Shown piece after piece: positions 25,292-35,570 of a stretch of 64,000 bases of DNA. The notes beneath the pieces were generated by a model that saw only the letters and a list, made by a program, of their open reading frames with translations, was not told the DNA's origin and ran no database searches. Within the stretch, counting starts at the first letter, position 1, and each line of letters begins with the position of its first letter. The DNA comes from Conexibacter sp. CPCC 206217 (GTDB taxonomy: Bacteria; Actinomycetota; Thermoleophilia; Solirubrobacterales; Solirubrobacteraceae). A program made the translations under genes and the position numbers. The stretch spans positions 1 through 64,000 of the forward strand of contig NZ_JAUTDO010000002.1 of NCBI RefSeq assembly GCF_030646165.1, read 5' to 3'.

Positions 25292-26472
25292 GCCTGGTCC
25301 TCCATGAACGCGCGGATCGCGTCGGCGCCGGTGGCCGCGTCCTGGAGCGAGACGTCCTCCTGCGGCGCGTGGCTGATCCCGTCGTGGTTGCGGACGAACG
25401 CCATCCCGGCGGGACGCGCGGCGGCGACGATGCCGGCGTCGTGACCGGCGAAGCAGACGAGGCCCGGCGCGGCGGCCGGAAGGTGTCGCGCCAGGCCGTC
25501 GAACACGGCCTGGTCGAACGTCGTGCCGGGCGAGAACGACGCGGTCCGCAGGTCGAGCCGCACGCGGTGCGCGGCGGCGACGCGCGCGGCCTCCAGCGAG
25601 AACGCGTCGACCCACGTCTGCAGCTGGATCGGCTCCGGTGCGCGCGCGTCGACCCAGAGCCGGACCTGGCGGGCGATCGTGGTGGCGACGTTGGGGTCGA
25701 CCTCGATCCGGGCGGGCGTGAAGCGCATCTCGGGCCGCTGCCGCGCCGCGTCGTCGCCGGCGACGACGATCCGGGCGGCCGCCATCAGCGCGTCACGCCG
25801 GTCGTCGCGCGGCGTCGTGCCGGCGTGGTCGGCCTGACCGTCCAGTCGCAGCTGCAGACGCGTGCGGGCGGCGAGGCGCGCGACCGGCCCGGCTGCGACG
25901 CCCGCGACGGCGAGGTCGCGGGTCTGGTCGATGTGCAGCTCGACGAATCCCCGCAGGCGGTCGAGCCACGCCGGCGCACGGACGAGGCCGTCGGGGTCGA
26001 CACCGTCGTCGCGCAGGGCGTCTCGCAGGCTCACGCCGTCCTGGTCGACGCGGGCGAGCGCGTCGGCGACGTCGAGCGCGCCGGTGAGCGCGCGCGACCC
26101 GAACGTCGGCGTGTTGAAGCGAGCGCCCTCCTCGTCCGCGAACGAGATCACCGCAACCGGATGCGCGCTGCCGGCGGCGACGGCGAAGGCGGCGGCGACG
26201 CCCAGCGCACCGTCGTAGCGGCCGCCGTCGCGGACCGAGTCGAGGTGCGATCCGACGGCCCACCAAGGGCCCGGCGCGGCCGGGGTCGCCCACAGGTTGC
26301 CCGCCGGATCCCGCTGCACCGTCAGACCGGCGCCCTGCGCCTGCTGCGCGAACCACGCGCGGGCGGCAGCGTCCTCGCGCGTCCACGCGAGCCGGGTCGT
26401 CGCACCGTCGGGCGCACGACCGATCGGCTCGATCCCGGCCATCCGCTGCGCGAGCTGCTCGGCGGTGATCAT
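25288..26472 (-). CDS. M20-family amidohydrolase (hydantoinase/carbamoylase type) in the hut operon
   Basis: A 394-residue protein of the allantoate amidohydrolase/N-carbamoylase group. Metal-binding motifs: VGSHLDSVRDGGRYDGALG, SFADEEGARF, GFVELHIDQ and DGISHAPQEDVS. It overlaps hutI and hutF by four bases on each side, so it is co-translated with histidine-degradation enzymes. No canonical hutG is present. By context it probably hydrolyses N-formyl-glutamate to glutamate and formate, replacing HutG. That role is inference; allantoate or N-carbamoyl amino acids are alternatives. Confidence 0.85.
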   Translation of the reverse strand: MITAEQLAQRMAGIEPIGRAPDGATTRLAWTREDAAARAWFAQQAQGAGLTVQRDPAGNLWATPAAPGPWWAVGSHLDSVRDGGRYDGALGVAAAFAVAAGSAHPVAVISFADEEGARFNTPTFGSRALTGALDVADALARVDQDGVSLRDALRDDGVDPDGLVRAPAWLDRLRGFVELHIDQTRDLAVAGVAAGPVARLAARTRLQLRLDGQADHAGTTPRDDRRDALMAAARIVVAGDDAARQRPEMRFTPARIEVDPNVATTIARQVRLWVDARAPEPIQLQTWVDAFSLEAARVAAAHRVRLDLRTASFSPGTTFDQAVFDGLARHLPAAAPGLVCFAGHDAGIVAAARPAGMAFVRNHDGISHAPQEDVSLQDAATGADAIRAFMEDQA

Positions 26473-27683
26473 CGCGGCGTGACCCGCCAGGACTGGTCGG
26501 GACGCACCCAGACGATCTCGCCGCCGCGGATCACGACCGCGACGGGATTGCGGCCGAAGCGATACGGGAGCTGCTCGATCGGTCCGTCCAGGACGACGGC
26601 GTCGCCGCGCTTGCCGACGTCGAGAGAACCGCGCTCCCGCTCGAGTCCGAGCACCCACGCCGCGTTGAGCGTGGAGGCGAGCAGCGCCTCCTGCACCGTC
26701 CAGCGATAGCGGCGCACCGCCAGCCCGATCACGAGCGGCATCGACACGACCGTCGAGGTCCCCGGGTTGCAGTCGGTCGCGAGCACGCAGATCGCGCCCG
26801 CGTCCGCGAGCGCGCGCCCTGGCGCGACCCGCTCGTCGCCGAGGAACTCCGCCCCGGGCAGCAGCACCGCGGCGCACTCCGACGCCGCCAGCTCGCCGCG
26901 ATCGTCCGGATGCAGACAGGCGAGGTGGTCGACGGAGCGGGCGCCCGCGGCGATCGCGACGGGCACCGATCGGTTGCTGTTGAACTGCTCCACATGGGCT
27001 CGCAGCGGCAGCCCGCGCTGCCTGGCGATCTCGCCCAGGCGCTCGAGGTCGGCGTTGCGAAAGGCCATCGACTCGACGTAGACGTCGAGCGCGTCGACGT
27101 CGGCGTCGCGCGCGAGCTGCTCGGCGCTCTCCATCCACGCGTCCGCGTCGAATCCGGGCGGGACGGCGTGGGCGAACAGGCCGGTGACGACGTCGGCGCC
27201 GAGGCTGCGTGCCAGCCGGACCGCGCGCAGCTCCTGCTCGGGCGAGAGCCCGTAGCCCGTCTTCGCTTCGAACGTCGTCGTGCCGTGGGCCAGCATCTCC
27301 GCGCGGATCGCGCCCGCCTGCCGCAGCACGTCCTCGTCGCCGGCCGCGCGCAGCGCCGCCGCCGACGCCGCGATCCCGCCGCCCGCTCGCGCGATCTGCT
27401 CGTAGGCGACCCCGGCGACCTTCTGCGCGTACTCCTGCGCGCGCCAACCGGCGAACGGCAGATGGGTGTGGCAGTCGACGAACCCCGGGACGACCGCGCC
27501 GCCGCTCGCGTCGATCACCACGTCGGCGTCGCGGTCGGCCTCGAAGCCGGCGACGACGCCGTCAGCGATCGTCAATTCACCCGCGCCGCTCTCGATCTCG
27601 GCCGCGCGATCGTGCCGCAGGTACGGCGTGCGGGCGGCCGGGAAGCGCACCAGCTGGTCGGCGTGACGAACGGACACGCTCAT
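26469..27683 (-). CDS. hutI: Imidazolonepropionase
   Basis: A 404-residue amidohydrolase that opens the ring of 4-imidazolone-5-propanoate to give N-formimidoyl-glutamate. Signatures: [20 protein letters not shown] (HxH metal site), [27 protein letters not shown] and [20 protein letters not shown]. Length fits the family. It overlaps hutU upstream and the M20 gene downstream by four bases each (ATGA), so translation is coupled. The third step of the hut pathway. Confidence 0.95.
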   Translation of the reverse strand: MSVSVRHADQLVRFPAARTPYLRHDRAAEIESGAGELTIADGVVAGFEADRDADVVIDASGGAVVPGFVDCHTHLPFAGWRAQEYAQKVAGVAYEQIARAGGGIAASAAALRAAGDEDVLRQAGAIRAEMLAHGTTTFEAKTGYGLSPEQELRAVRLARSLGADVVTGLFAHAVPPGFDADAWMESAEQLARDADVDALDVYVESMAFRNADLERLGEIARQRGLPLRAHVEQFNSNRSVPVAIAAGARSVDHLACLHPDDRGELAASECAAVLLPGAEFLGDERVAPGRALADAGAICVLATDCNPGTSTVVSMPLVIGLAVRRYRWTVQEALLASTLNAAWVLGLERERGSLDVGKRGDAVVLDGPIEQLPYRFGRNPVAVVIRGGEIVWVRPDQSWRVTPR

Positions 27684-29302
27684 CGCATCGGGATCCGGAT
27701 CCCGTGTGCCGCGGCGGCGGCGATCGCCTGCGGGTAGCCGGCGTCGGCGTGCCGGATCACCCCGGTGCCCGGATCTGCCTTGAGGACGCGCTCGAGGCGG
27801 CGTGCCGCCGCGGGGGTCCCGTCGGCCACGATCACCTGGCCGGAGTGGATCGACTTGCCCATCCCCACGCCGCCGCCCTGATGGATCGACACCCAGGTCG
27901 CTCCGGCAGCCGTGTTGAGCAGCGCGTTGAGCAGCGGCCAGTCGGCGACCGCGTCCGAGCCGTCGCGCATCGCCTCGGTCTCGCGCTGCGGCGATGCGAC
28001 GGAGCCGGAGTCGAGGTGGTCGCGTCCGATCACGATCGGCGCCTTCAGCTCGCCGCTGGCGACCATCTCGTTGAAGCGCAGGCCGGCGAGATGCCGCTCG
28101 CCGTAGCCCAGCCAGCAGATCCGCGCGGGCAGGCCCTGGAACTGCACCTTCTCGGCCGCCAGGCGGATCCAGCGCGCGATCGGCTCTTGGTCGCCGAAGA
28201 GGTCGAGGATCGCGGCGTCGGTCGCGGCGATGTCATCGGGCTCGCCCGACAGCGCCACCCAGCGGAACGGGCCCTTGCCCTCGCAGAACAGCGGCCGGAT
28301 GTAGGCCGGGACGAACCCCGGATAGGAGAACGCGTCCCTGTCGCCGTGCTCGGCGGCGAGGCCGCGCAGGGCGTTGCCGTAGTCGAACGCCTCCGAGCCG
28401 GCGGACTGCAGCGCGCGGATCGCCGCGACGTGCGCCAGCGCGGACTCGCCGACCTTGGCCAGGTACGTGTCGGGGTCGCGCGCGCGCAGCACGTCGGCCT
28501 GCTCCAGCGTCAGGCCCGCCGGGATGTAGCCGTTGAGCGGATCGTGCGCCGAGGTCTGATCCGTGACGACGTCGATGTGGACGCCGCGGCGCACCAGCTC
28601 GGGCAGGATCTCCGCGGCGTTGCCGAGCAGGCCGATCGAGAGCGGCTGGCCGGCCGCGGTCGCCTCGCCGGCGCGCGCGAGGGCTTCGTCGAGGTCGGCG
28701 GCGGCGACGTCGAGGTACGCGGTCTCCAGGCGGCGCTGGATGCGATGGCGGTCGACCTCGACGCAGATGGCGACGCCGCCGGCGAGCGTGACGGCCAGCG
28801 GCTGCGCGCCGCCCATCCCCCCGAGCCCGGCGGTCACGACGAGACGCCCGGCGAGCGTGCCGTCGTAGCGCTGGGCGGCCAGCGCCATGAACGTCTCGTA
28901 GGTGCCCTGCAGGATCCCCTGGGTCCCGATGTAGATCCACGAGCCCGCCGTCATCTGCCCGTACATCATCAATCCGAGCGCGTCGAGCTCGCGGAAGGTC
29001 TCCCAGTTGGCCCAGTCGCCGACGAGGTTGGAGTTGGCGATCAGCACCCGCGGCGCGTCCTCGTGGGTCGCGAACACGCCGACCGGCTTGCCGGATTGGA
29101 CGAGCAGCGTCTCGTCGTCGCCGAGACGCATCAGCTCGCGCTTGATCGCCTGCAGCGCCTCGTCGTTGCGGGCGGCTCGCCCGATCCCGCCGTAGACGAC
29201 GAGCTCCTCAGGTCGCTCCGCGACGTCGGGATGCAGGTTGTTCTCCAGCATCCGCAGGGCAGCTTCCTGCTGCCAGCCGCGACAGCGCAGTCGTTTGCTC
29301 AT
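27680..29302 (-). CDS. hutU: Urocanate hydratase
   Basis: A 540-residue NAD-dependent urocanase that hydrates urocanate to imidazolone propionate. Characteristic segments: [29 protein letters not shown] [60 protein letters not shown] and the C-terminal [19 protein letters not shown]. Length is near the usual 550. It follows hutH by 21 bases and overlaps hutI by four. Confidence 0.96.
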   Translation of the reverse strand: MSKRLRCRGWQQEAALRMLENNLHPDVAERPEELVVYGGIGRAARNDEALQAIKRELMRLGDDETLLVQSGKPVGVFATHEDAPRVLIANSNLVGDWANWETFRELDALGLMMYGQMTAGSWIYIGTQGILQGTYETFMALAAQRYDGTLAGRLVVTAGLGGMGGAQPLAVTLAGGVAICVEVDRHRIQRRLETAYLDVAAADLDEALARAGEATAAGQPLSIGLLGNAAEILPELVRRGVHIDVVTDQTSAHDPLNGYIPAGLTLEQADVLRARDPDTYLAKVGESALAHVAAIRALQSAGSEAFDYGNALRGLAAEHGDRDAFSYPGFVPAYIRPLFCEGKGPFRWVALSGEPDDIAATDAAILDLFGDQEPIARWIRLAAEKVQFQGLPARICWLGYGERHLAGLRFNEMVASGELKAPIVIGRDHLDSGSVASPQRETEAMRDGSDAVADWPLLNALLNTAAGATWVSIHQGGGVGMGKSIHSGQVIVADGTPAAARRLERVLKADPGTGVIRHADAGYPQAIAAAAAHGIRIPMR

Positions 29303-29323
29303 CGTGGGGCCTCCAATCGTCTC

Positions 29324-30874
29324 TCAGCTGAGCGGACCGACGACCGTCTCGGCAGCCGCGCGCACCGATCCATCGCGCACGAGCCGAACGACCGCCTCGA
29401 TGTCAGGCGCCAGGAACCGGTCGGGTCCCGGCCCGGCGACGTGCTCGCGAATCCGCGCGCGGACGGCGGCCGTCGCCGGACCGGCGACCAGCGGCGCGCG
29501 CAGGTCGAGGCTGCGCGACGCCGTCAGCAGCTCGATCGCCAGCACCCCGCGCAGCGCATCGACGGCGAGCCGCAGCTTGCGGGCGGCCGACCAGCCCATC
29601 GAGACATGGTCCTCCTGCATCGCGGAGCTCGGGATCGAGTCGACCGACGCGGGAACCGCCAGGCGCTTCAGCTGCGACACCATCGCCGCCTGCGTGTACT
29701 GGGCAATCATGTAGCCGGAGTCGACCCCCGGGCTGTCCGCGAGGAAGGGCGGCAGGCCGTGGCTGCGGGCCGGATCCAGATGCCGATCGGTTCGCCGTTC
29801 GGCGATGCTCGCGACGTCGGCGGCGACGATCGCGAGGAAGTCCAGGACGTAGGCCAACGGGGCGCCGTGGAAGTTGCCGTTGGACGCGACGCGCCCGTCG
29901 CGCGTCACGACGGGGTTGTCGACCGCCGCGGCCAACTCGCGGGCGGCCACGCTCGCGGCATGGTCGACCGTGTCACGCGCGCCGCCCGCGACGGCCGGCG
30001 CGCAGCGCAGCGAGTAGGCGTCCTGGACGCGCGTGTCCTCGGGCCCGCGGTGGCTTGCGACGATCGCGCTGCCGGCGAGCAGGGCGCGGACGTTCGCCGC
30101 GGCGACGGCCTGCCCGGCTTGCGGGCGCAGCGCTTGCAGCTCGGGCGCGAAGACGGCGTCGGTGCCCATCAGCGCTTCGACGCTCATCGCCGCCGCGATG
30201 TCGGCGACGACGAGCAGCTCGCGCAGGTCCTCGATCGCGAGCAGGAGCATGCCGAGCATGCCGTCGGTCCCGTTGATGAGCGCCAGGCCCTCCTTCTCGA
30301 CCAGCTCGATCGCGACGATGCCGGCGCGCCCGAGCGCCACGCCTGCCTCCAGCGGCGTGCCGTCCGCGTCGCGAACCCGACCCTCCCCCATCAATGCCAG
30401 CGCGCAATGGGCCAGCGGCGCGAGGTCGCCCGAGCAGCCGAGCGATCCGTACTCGTGCACGACCGGCGTGATTCCCGCGTTCAGCAGGCGTGCGTACACC
30501 TGCGCCGTCTGCGGCCGGATCCCCGTGCGCCCGGTGGCGAGCGTCGACAGGCGCAGCAGCATCAGGGCGCGCACGACCTCACGCTCGACCTCCGGGCCGC
30601 TGCCCGCGGCGTGGGAGCGGATCAGGCTGCGCTGCAGCTGCTTGCGCAGGTCGGGCGGGATCGGCTGATTCGCGAGCGCGCCGAAACCGGTCGAGACCCC
30701 GTAGTGCGGCTGGCTGTCGTGAGCCAGCCCGTCGATGACCGCACGGGACTCGCGCATGGCAGCGACCGCCTCGGACGTCAGTTCGACCTGTCGTCCTGCG
30801 CGCGCGACCGCGACGACCTCCGCCGGCGTGAGCGGCCCGACGTCAACGCGAATCGTGTCGATCGTCACGTCCAT
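29324..30874 (-). CDS. hutH: Histidine ammonia-lyase
   Basis: A 516-residue lyase that removes ammonia from histidine to give urocanate. The prosthetic MIO group should form from the tripeptide in YGSLGCSGDLAPLAH; here it is Cys-Ser-Gly instead of the textbook Ala-Ser-Gly, a variant I recall from other actinobacterial enzymes. Other conserved segments are YGVSTGFGALANQPI, EKEGLALINGTDGMLGMLLL and SAMQEDHVSMGW. ATG 30874 starts the five-gene operon; the ORF extends upstream into the regulator's promoter region. First step of histidine use. Confidence 0.95.
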   Translation of the reverse strand: MDVTIDTIRVDVGPLTPAEVVAVARAGRQVELTSEAVAAMRESRAVIDGLAHDSQPHYGVSTGFGALANQPIPPDLRKQLQRSLIRSHAAGSGPEVEREVVRALMLLRLSTLATGRTGIRPQTAQVYARLLNAGITPVVHEYGSLGCSGDLAPLAHCALALMGEGRVRDADGTPLEAGVALGRAGIVAIELVEKEGLALINGTDGMLGMLLLAIEDLRELLVVADIAAAMSVEALMGTDAVFAPELQALRPQAGQAVAAANVRALLAGSAIVASHRGPEDTRVQDAYSLRCAPAVAGGARDTVDHAASVAARELAAAVDNPVVTRDGRVASNGNFHGAPLAYVLDFLAIVAADVASIAERRTDRHLDPARSHGLPPFLADSPGVDSGYMIAQYTQAAMVSQLKRLAVPASVDSIPSSAMQEDHVSMGWSAARKLRLAVDALRGVLAIELLTASRSLDLRAPLVAGPATAAVRARIREHVAGPGPDRFLAPDIEAVVRLVRDGSVRAAAETVVGPLS

Positions 30875-30927
30875 GACGTCATTGAACGAGAGAGGCGGCC
30901 GGCAGTCACGCAAACTCCTCCACCTCT

Positions 30928-30943
30928 GTCTCGTATCTGAGAC
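30928..30943. promoter_or_regulatory. Palindromic operator between hutH and the IclR gene
   Basis: GTCTC-GTATCT-GAGAC is a perfect five-base inverted repeat directly upstream of the IclR start and 54 bases upstream of hutH. IclR-type regulators bind such short palindromes. It is the only clear dyad in the divergent region. Confidence 0.55.
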
Positions 30944-30944
30944 G

Positions 30945-31748
30945 ATGATCGACATGCCTCGCCCCGGCAATGCACCGGCGGCAGCGCACGCGCTCGACGT
31001 CCTGACGCTGCTCAGCCATCACGTCGCGCCGCTGCCGGCCTCCGCGATCGCCCGCGACCTGGGGCTCCCGCGGTCGACCGTCTATCACCTCCTCGCCGTG
31101 CTGCGAGATCGCGGCTTCGTCGTGCACCTCGGCGAGGAGCGCCGCTACGGGCTCGGCACCGCGGCGTTCGAGCTCGGATCGGCGTACACGCGGCAGGAGC
31201 CGCTGAGATGGGTGGCGGGGACGATCCTGTCGCGACTGGTGCAGCGGACCACGCACAGCGGCCATTTCGCGGTACTCGACGGGCGCGACACGCTGTACCT
31301 GCTGGAGGAGCGCGGCGCAGGCCAACCGAGCCTCGTCTCCGATGTCGGCGTCCGGCTGCCGGCCACGCTCACCGCGACCGGGCTCGCGATGCTGTCAGCG
31401 CTGACGCCGGCCCAGGTGCGCGCCCTGTGGCCGTCCCGCCATGACCTCTCGCTGCGCACCGCGACAGGACCCAGCAGCCTCACGGAGCTGCGCCGTCTGC
31501 TGAGCGACGCCCGTCGGCGCGGCTACGCGATCGAAGACGGGTTCGTCACCACCGGCTTCGGGTCCGTCGCGGCGGCGGTCCTGGACCACACCGGACGATC
31601 GCTCGCCGCGGTGGGGGTCACGTTCCCGTCATCGGAGGTCGACGCGGGGCTGATGGGCGAACTGGCTGTCGAGGTCCAACAGGCCGCGAGGTCGGTCGCC
31701 CGCCATGTGCGAGGGACGGCGCTCGTCACGCACCGCTCACCGAGATGA
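30945..31748 (+). CDS. IclR-family regulator of the hut operon
   Basis: A 267-residue protein with an N-terminal winged helix (AHALDVLTLLSHHVAPLPAS, LGLPRSTVYHLLAVLRDRGF) and a C-terminal IclR effector domain (GHFAVLDGRDTLYLLEERGA, LPATLTATGLAMLSAL). It is divergent from hutH and so is the likely hut regulator, with urocanate as a plausible inducer by analogy with other hut systems (inference). Start choices are ATG 30945 and ATG 30954; neither has a ribosome site. The ORF runs further upstream but only across the hutH 5' end. Confidence 0.9.
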   Translation: MIDMPRPGNAPAAAHALDVLTLLSHHVAPLPASAIARDLGLPRSTVYHLLAVLRDRGFVVHLGEERRYGLGTAAFELGSAYTRQEPLRWVAGTILSRLVQRTTHSGHFAVLDGRDTLYLLEERGAGQPSLVSDVGVRLPATLTATGLAMLSALTPAQVRALWPSRHDLSLRTATGPSSLTELRRLLSDARRRGYAIEDGFVTTGFGSVAAAVLDHTGRSLAAVGVTFPSSEVDAGLMGELAVEVQQAARSVARHVRGTALVTHRSPR

Positions 31749-31854
31749 CGCCGGCCGCGAGGCAAAAGACGGGTGAACTTCACGAGTTCGACACGTCCGT
31801 CGCCCCCGTCGTCGCGGAGACTGCGCGCGTCTGTCATCTCTACGAGGGATTCGA

Positions 31855-34800
31855 ATGACGTCATCTGCGGCACAGCCGCGACCGCGCACCGAGGCCTGGC
31901 CCGGTGTCGGCACTGCTGCTGCCTCCCCTGCTCCGTCCTTCCGCGGAAGGATCCGCCTCCTGCGCGCGCTCGTCTCGACGCTGATCGTCGCGCTGCTCGC
32001 CGCAGCCGGTCTGGCCGTCTCCTCGACAGCCGCGCTGGCCGCCGACGGCGACTTGGTCAACGTCCCGGACCCGAACCTCTACGCCCGCCTCAGAGGCGCC
32101 GCGGGGGTCACCTCCTCCGACCCCATCACCGAGGCTCAGGCCAAGGCGGTCACGACCGTGGCGGCTGCCTACCAAGGCCCGGTCAACGATCTCACCGGTC
32201 TCGAGAGATTCGAGAACCTCACCTCGCTCGACATCACGTACCCACCCGCGAGAGGCGGCTACTCCGATCTCAGCCCGCTCGCGAACCTCACCAAGCTCAC
32301 CTCGCTGACCCTGAGAAACGCGCAGGTCTCGGACCTGAGCCCGCTGGCGAACCTGACCAACCTGAGAACGCTGGTGCTCACCGACCAGCAGATCAGCGAC
32401 CTCTCCGGGCTGCCGAACCTGCCGAACGCGACCAGCGTCAACCTGTCCGGCAACAAGATCGGGGACGTCACGCCGCTGGCGAGCAAGCAGTTCGGCGCCA
32501 GCGTGCTCACGACGCTGAACCTGTCCAACAACCGCATCGCGGACATCTCGGCGCTGGCCCCGCTGGGCGCGGGCGCCAACAGACTCGGCAACCAGGCCGG
32601 CGCCACCGCCGGCCTGCTCGTGACGGGCAACCGCATCACCGACTTCTCCGCGTTCGCCGGCTGGACCCGCGTGCCGACGGTGGCGAGAATCAGAGGCCAG
32701 GCCGTCTACCTCGGTTCCTACAGAGCGGGCGGCATCACCGTCCCGCCGCTGAGAACGGTCGACGGCGCCCTGCCGGCGCTCGACTCCGCCGCACCCGCCA
32801 CCTACGACGTCCTGACGGGTCAGCTGACCATGACCGCGACCGAGCCGGTCGAGACGCTCGCGGTCAGCCCGAACTGGACGCTCTACCTCTCGCAGGCGCC
32901 GGAGCTGGACGACCAGACCGTCCCGAGATTCATCGGCACCGCGCGGCCGTGGGAGCAACTGTTCGCCAACTCCCCCGGCACCTGGGACCGTCCCTCCGAC
33001 TGCAGACTCGTCTACCAGTGGTTCCGCGACAACGAGCCGATCGCAGCGGCCAGGTACTACATGGGGCCGGGGGGCATGGGCAGCGGCGGCACCCGCGTGA
33101 CGTACGACATCCAATACCTCGACATCGGTCACGCGATCTCTGTGCGCGCCTCCTGCCTCGGCACGCCGTACTTCAGCAGATCGGTCTCGTCGGAGATCGT
33201 CCTCCCGTTCCCCGACCAGGACAGACCGTTCATCCAGCCGCTGCAGAGCGGCTACCCGCTGAGCCGCGTCGACCGGACCAACCCCTTCTCCGGCGTGAAG
33301 GGCGACCCGACCAACCCGGTCGTCCCGTTCGCCGTCGGCCAGCTGGACAGCTTCGGCAGACTCGTCTCCGCCACGCAGCTGACGACGACCGTCGAGGCCG
33401 TCTCGCAGCAGCCCGCGGGGCTGTTCGAGCCGGGCGACGTGGCGATCACGGGCACCGGTGCCGAGCGCTATGTCACGTTCAACCCGCGCAGAGACGGCAA
33501 CGCCTCCGCGACGATCAGGATCACCGTGACCGGCACGACCGGCAAGGTCGCGACGCTGGACATCCCGTACCAGGTCTCCGCCACGACGACGCCGACCAGC
33601 CGCGTGCTGCAGGGCATCAGCGACGCGTCGTCGGCGATCTCGGTCGGCGACGGCTACCTGCTGGTAGCCGACGACGAGAAGAGCGACATCGGCCTGTACG
33701 ACTCCAAGGTCTCCGGCCGTGAGCTGGCGACCTTCGCGGCCGTCGTGCGCAACGGCGAGATCGACCACGAGTCCTCGGCGCGCAAGGGCGACACGATCTA
33801 CTGGCTCGGCTCGCACGGCAACAGAAAGGACGGCGCGCTGACGTTCTTCCGCTCGCTCGTCTACGCCTCGACGGTGACCGGCTCGGGCGCGAACGCGAGA
33901 CTGGCCCCGAAGGGCGTCCAGTACACGGAGATGCGCAGAGACCTGGTCGCCTGGGACCAGGCCCACGGCGACCGCTTCGGCTTCGCGGCCGGCACGGCGG
34001 CGGGCGTGGCGCCGGACCTGCGCAACGGCTTCAACATCGAGGGCGCGGAGTTCTCGCCGGACGGCTCTGAGCTGTACCTCGGCTTCCGCTCGCCGGTCGT
34101 CCCGGCGACGGTCGACGGCAGAGCGCTGATCGTGCCGCTGGAGAACGTCGAGGAGATCACCGACGCCAGCGCGAGCAGAGCGGAGTTCGGCGAGCCGATC
34201 CTGCTCGACCTCGCCGGCCAGAGCATCCGCGAGATCCGCAAGAACGCGTCCAACGAGTACCTGATCCTGAGCGCCGGCTCGGGCGGCACGACGCCGGCCG
34301 AGACGCAGATGCTGTGGGTCTGGAACGGCAACCCGGCGACCGCGCCGGAGAAGCTCCCGACCCCGCTGACGAAGGACTTCGAACCGTTCGCGACCAGCGG
34401 CGGCTGGGAGGCCATCGGCGAGCTGCCCGACCACCTGACGCAGGGCGCGAGCGTCCGCCTGATCATGGACCAGGGCTTCGACAAGCTGTACACCGGGGCG
34501 AGAGAGAACAAGGACGACGCGAACCTCTTCACCAGAAAGGCGCGCAGCGACGAGGTCAGGCTGACCGCGCCGTCGCTCACGAGCTTCGCGGTCAGCGACC
34601 CGGGCGCGTTCCCGGATCAGGCCGCGACGACGGTCGGCTCGCCGCGCACGGTGACGATCGCCAACGACGGCTTCACGACGCTGAACGTCGTGCGCCTCGA
34701 CGACGTGCGGGTGGTCGACGAGGACGGTCAGTCGCGTGACGACTTCCTCGTCAGCAGCGACGAGTGCGCCGGCACCTCGCTGGAGGTCGGCGAGTCGTGC

Positions 34801-35493
34801 GACATCCGCGTCCGCTTCGCGCCGTCGCGCCTGGACACGACGTCGAACGCGCTGCTGCAGATCAAGGGCAACCTGCCGGGCGGCAAGACGACCGTCGCGC
34901 TGACCGGCGCCTCGACCGGCCTGCCGAGGGGCGACCAGGGCGATCAAGGTCCGGCCGGTCCGGCCGGTCCGGCCGGTCCGGCCGGCAGAGACGGCTCCGG
35001 CGGCGCCGACGGCAGAGACGGCGCGGAGGGTCCGAAGGGCGAGCAGGGTCCGGTCGGTCCGGTCGGTCCGGTCGGCGTCGCCGGCCCCACCGGCCCGAGC
35101 GGCGGCAAGGGCGACAAGGGCGACAAGGGCGAGCAGGGCCCGGTCGGGCCGATCGGCCCCGTCGGCGTCGTCGGCGCCACGGGCCCGAGAGGCGCAAAGG
35201 GCGACAAGGGCGACAAGGGCAACACCGGCGCAGTCAGATGCTCGGTCAAGTCCAGAGGCGTCAACGTCGTCATCTCCTGCAAGCAGACGAGAGCCGCCAG
35301 AGGCGCGAGCAGAAGCGCGCGCGCATCGGCCGCGAAGGCCAAGCTGGTCCGCGACGGCCGCACCGTCGCCAAGGGCCGCCTCGGCAAGCTCCGCGCCACC
35401 CACGGAGCGCTGAAGGCCGGCCGCTACATGCTCGTGATCGGCACGGGCAAGGCGGCGACCAAGACGGTTGTCACCATCGGCCGCGGCCGCTGA
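31855..35493 (+). CDS. Secreted leucine-rich-repeat / collagen-like surface protein
   Basis: A 1212-residue protein. An N-terminal export signal has a long basic lead, then LRALVSTLIVALLAAAGLA and a site near ALAA. An internalin-like leucine-rich-repeat region spans about 105-260 (LSPLANLTKLTSLTL, LNLSNNRIADISAL). A beta-rich middle follows, then a DUF3616/esterase-like-phytase-like domain (about 585-905), a choice-of-anchor D domain (about 915-1020, with two Cys), collagen-like G-X-Y triplets (about 1025-1125) and a small basic beta C-terminus. ATG 31855 has GAGGG upstream. It may mediate binding to other cells or surfaces; no LPxTG-type anchor is seen. AGA codons are very frequent. Confidence 0.85.
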   Translation: MTSSAAQPRPRTEAWPGVGTAAASPAPSFRGRIRLLRALVSTLIVALLAAAGLAVSSTAALAADGDLVNVPDPNLYARLRGAAGVTSSDPITEAQAKAVTTVAAAYQGPVNDLTGLERFENLTSLDITYPPARGGYSDLSPLANLTKLTSLTLRNAQVSDLSPLANLTNLRTLVLTDQQISDLSGLPNLPNATSVNLSGNKIGDVTPLASKQFGASVLTTLNLSNNRIADISALAPLGAGANRLGNQAGATAGLLVTGNRITDFSAFAGWTRVPTVARIRGQAVYLGSYRAGGITVPPLRTVDGALPALDSAAPATYDVLTGQLTMTATEPVETLAVSPNWTLYLSQAPELDDQTVPRFIGTARPWEQLFANSPGTWDRPSDCRLVYQWFRDNEPIAAARYYMGPGGMGSGGTRVTYDIQYLDIGHAISVRASCLGTPYFSRSVSSEIVLPFPDQDRPFIQPLQSGYPLSRVDRTNPFSGVKGDPTNPVVPFAVGQLDSFGRLVSATQLTTTVEAVSQQPAGLFEPGDVAITGTGAERYVTFNPRRDGNASATIRITVTGTTGKVATLDIPYQVSATTTPTSRVLQGISDASSAISVGDGYLLVADDEKSDIGLYDSKVSGRELATFAAVVRNGEIDHESSARKGDTIYWLGSHGNRKDGALTFFRSLVYASTVTGSGANARLAPKGVQYTEMRRDLVAWDQAHGDRFGFAAGTAAGVAPDLRNGFNIEGAEFSPDGSELYLGFRSPVVPATVDGRALIVPLENVEEITDASASRAEFGEPILLDLAGQSIREIRKNASNEYLILSAGSGGTTPAETQMLWVWNGNPATAPEKLPTPLTKDFEPFATSGGWEAIGELPDHLTQGASVRLIMDQGFDKLYTGARENKDDANLFTRKARSDEVRLTAPSLTSFAVSDPGAFPDQAATTVGSPRTVTIANDGFTTLNVVRLDDVRVVDEDGQSRDDFLVSSDECAGTSLEVGESCDIRVRFAPSRLDTTSNALLQIKGNLPGGKTTVALTGASTGLPRGDQGDQGPAGPAGPAGPAGRDGSGGADGRDGAEGPKGEQGPVGPVGPVGVAGPTGPSGGKGDKGDKGEQGPVGPIGPVGVVGATGPRGAKGDKGDKGNTGAVRCSVKSRGVNVVISCKQTRAARGASRSARASAAKAKLVRDGRTVAKGRLGKLRATHGALKAGRYMLVIGTGKAATKTVVTIGRGR
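34930..35232 (+). repeat. Collagen-like G-X-Y coding repeat
   Basis: About 100 codons encode uninterrupted Gly-X-Y triplets (GPAGPAGPAGPAG, GPVGPVGPVG, GDKGDKGEQG, GAKGDKGDKG). DNA-level near-perfect repeats such as GGTCCGGCC and AAGGGCGAC occur. This should form a collagen-type triple helix and so a trimeric stalk; the tract length may change by recombination. Confidence 0.85.
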
Positions 35494-35514
35494 GCCGCAG
35501 CATCGCCTGCCGAA

Positions 35515-35541
35515 CCGGGCGCGCTCGCCGAGCGCGCCCGG
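35515..35541. terminator. Hairpin terminator between convergent genes
   Basis: A perfect 12-base stem (CCGGGCGCGCTC with its complement) and three-base loop lie between the LRR-collagen gene and the convergent oxidoreductase. There is no T-tract on either strand, as is common in very high-GC actinobacteria. It may serve both directions. Confidence 0.6.
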
Positions 35542-35570
35542 CGGCGGGTGCGATCGCCCAGGGCCGGGGG

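Noticed and set aside
27209..30940. Plus-strand frame of more than 1200 codons across the hut operon
   Set aside because: Antisense to hutI, hutU and hutH, which have strong family motifs; the frame has none.
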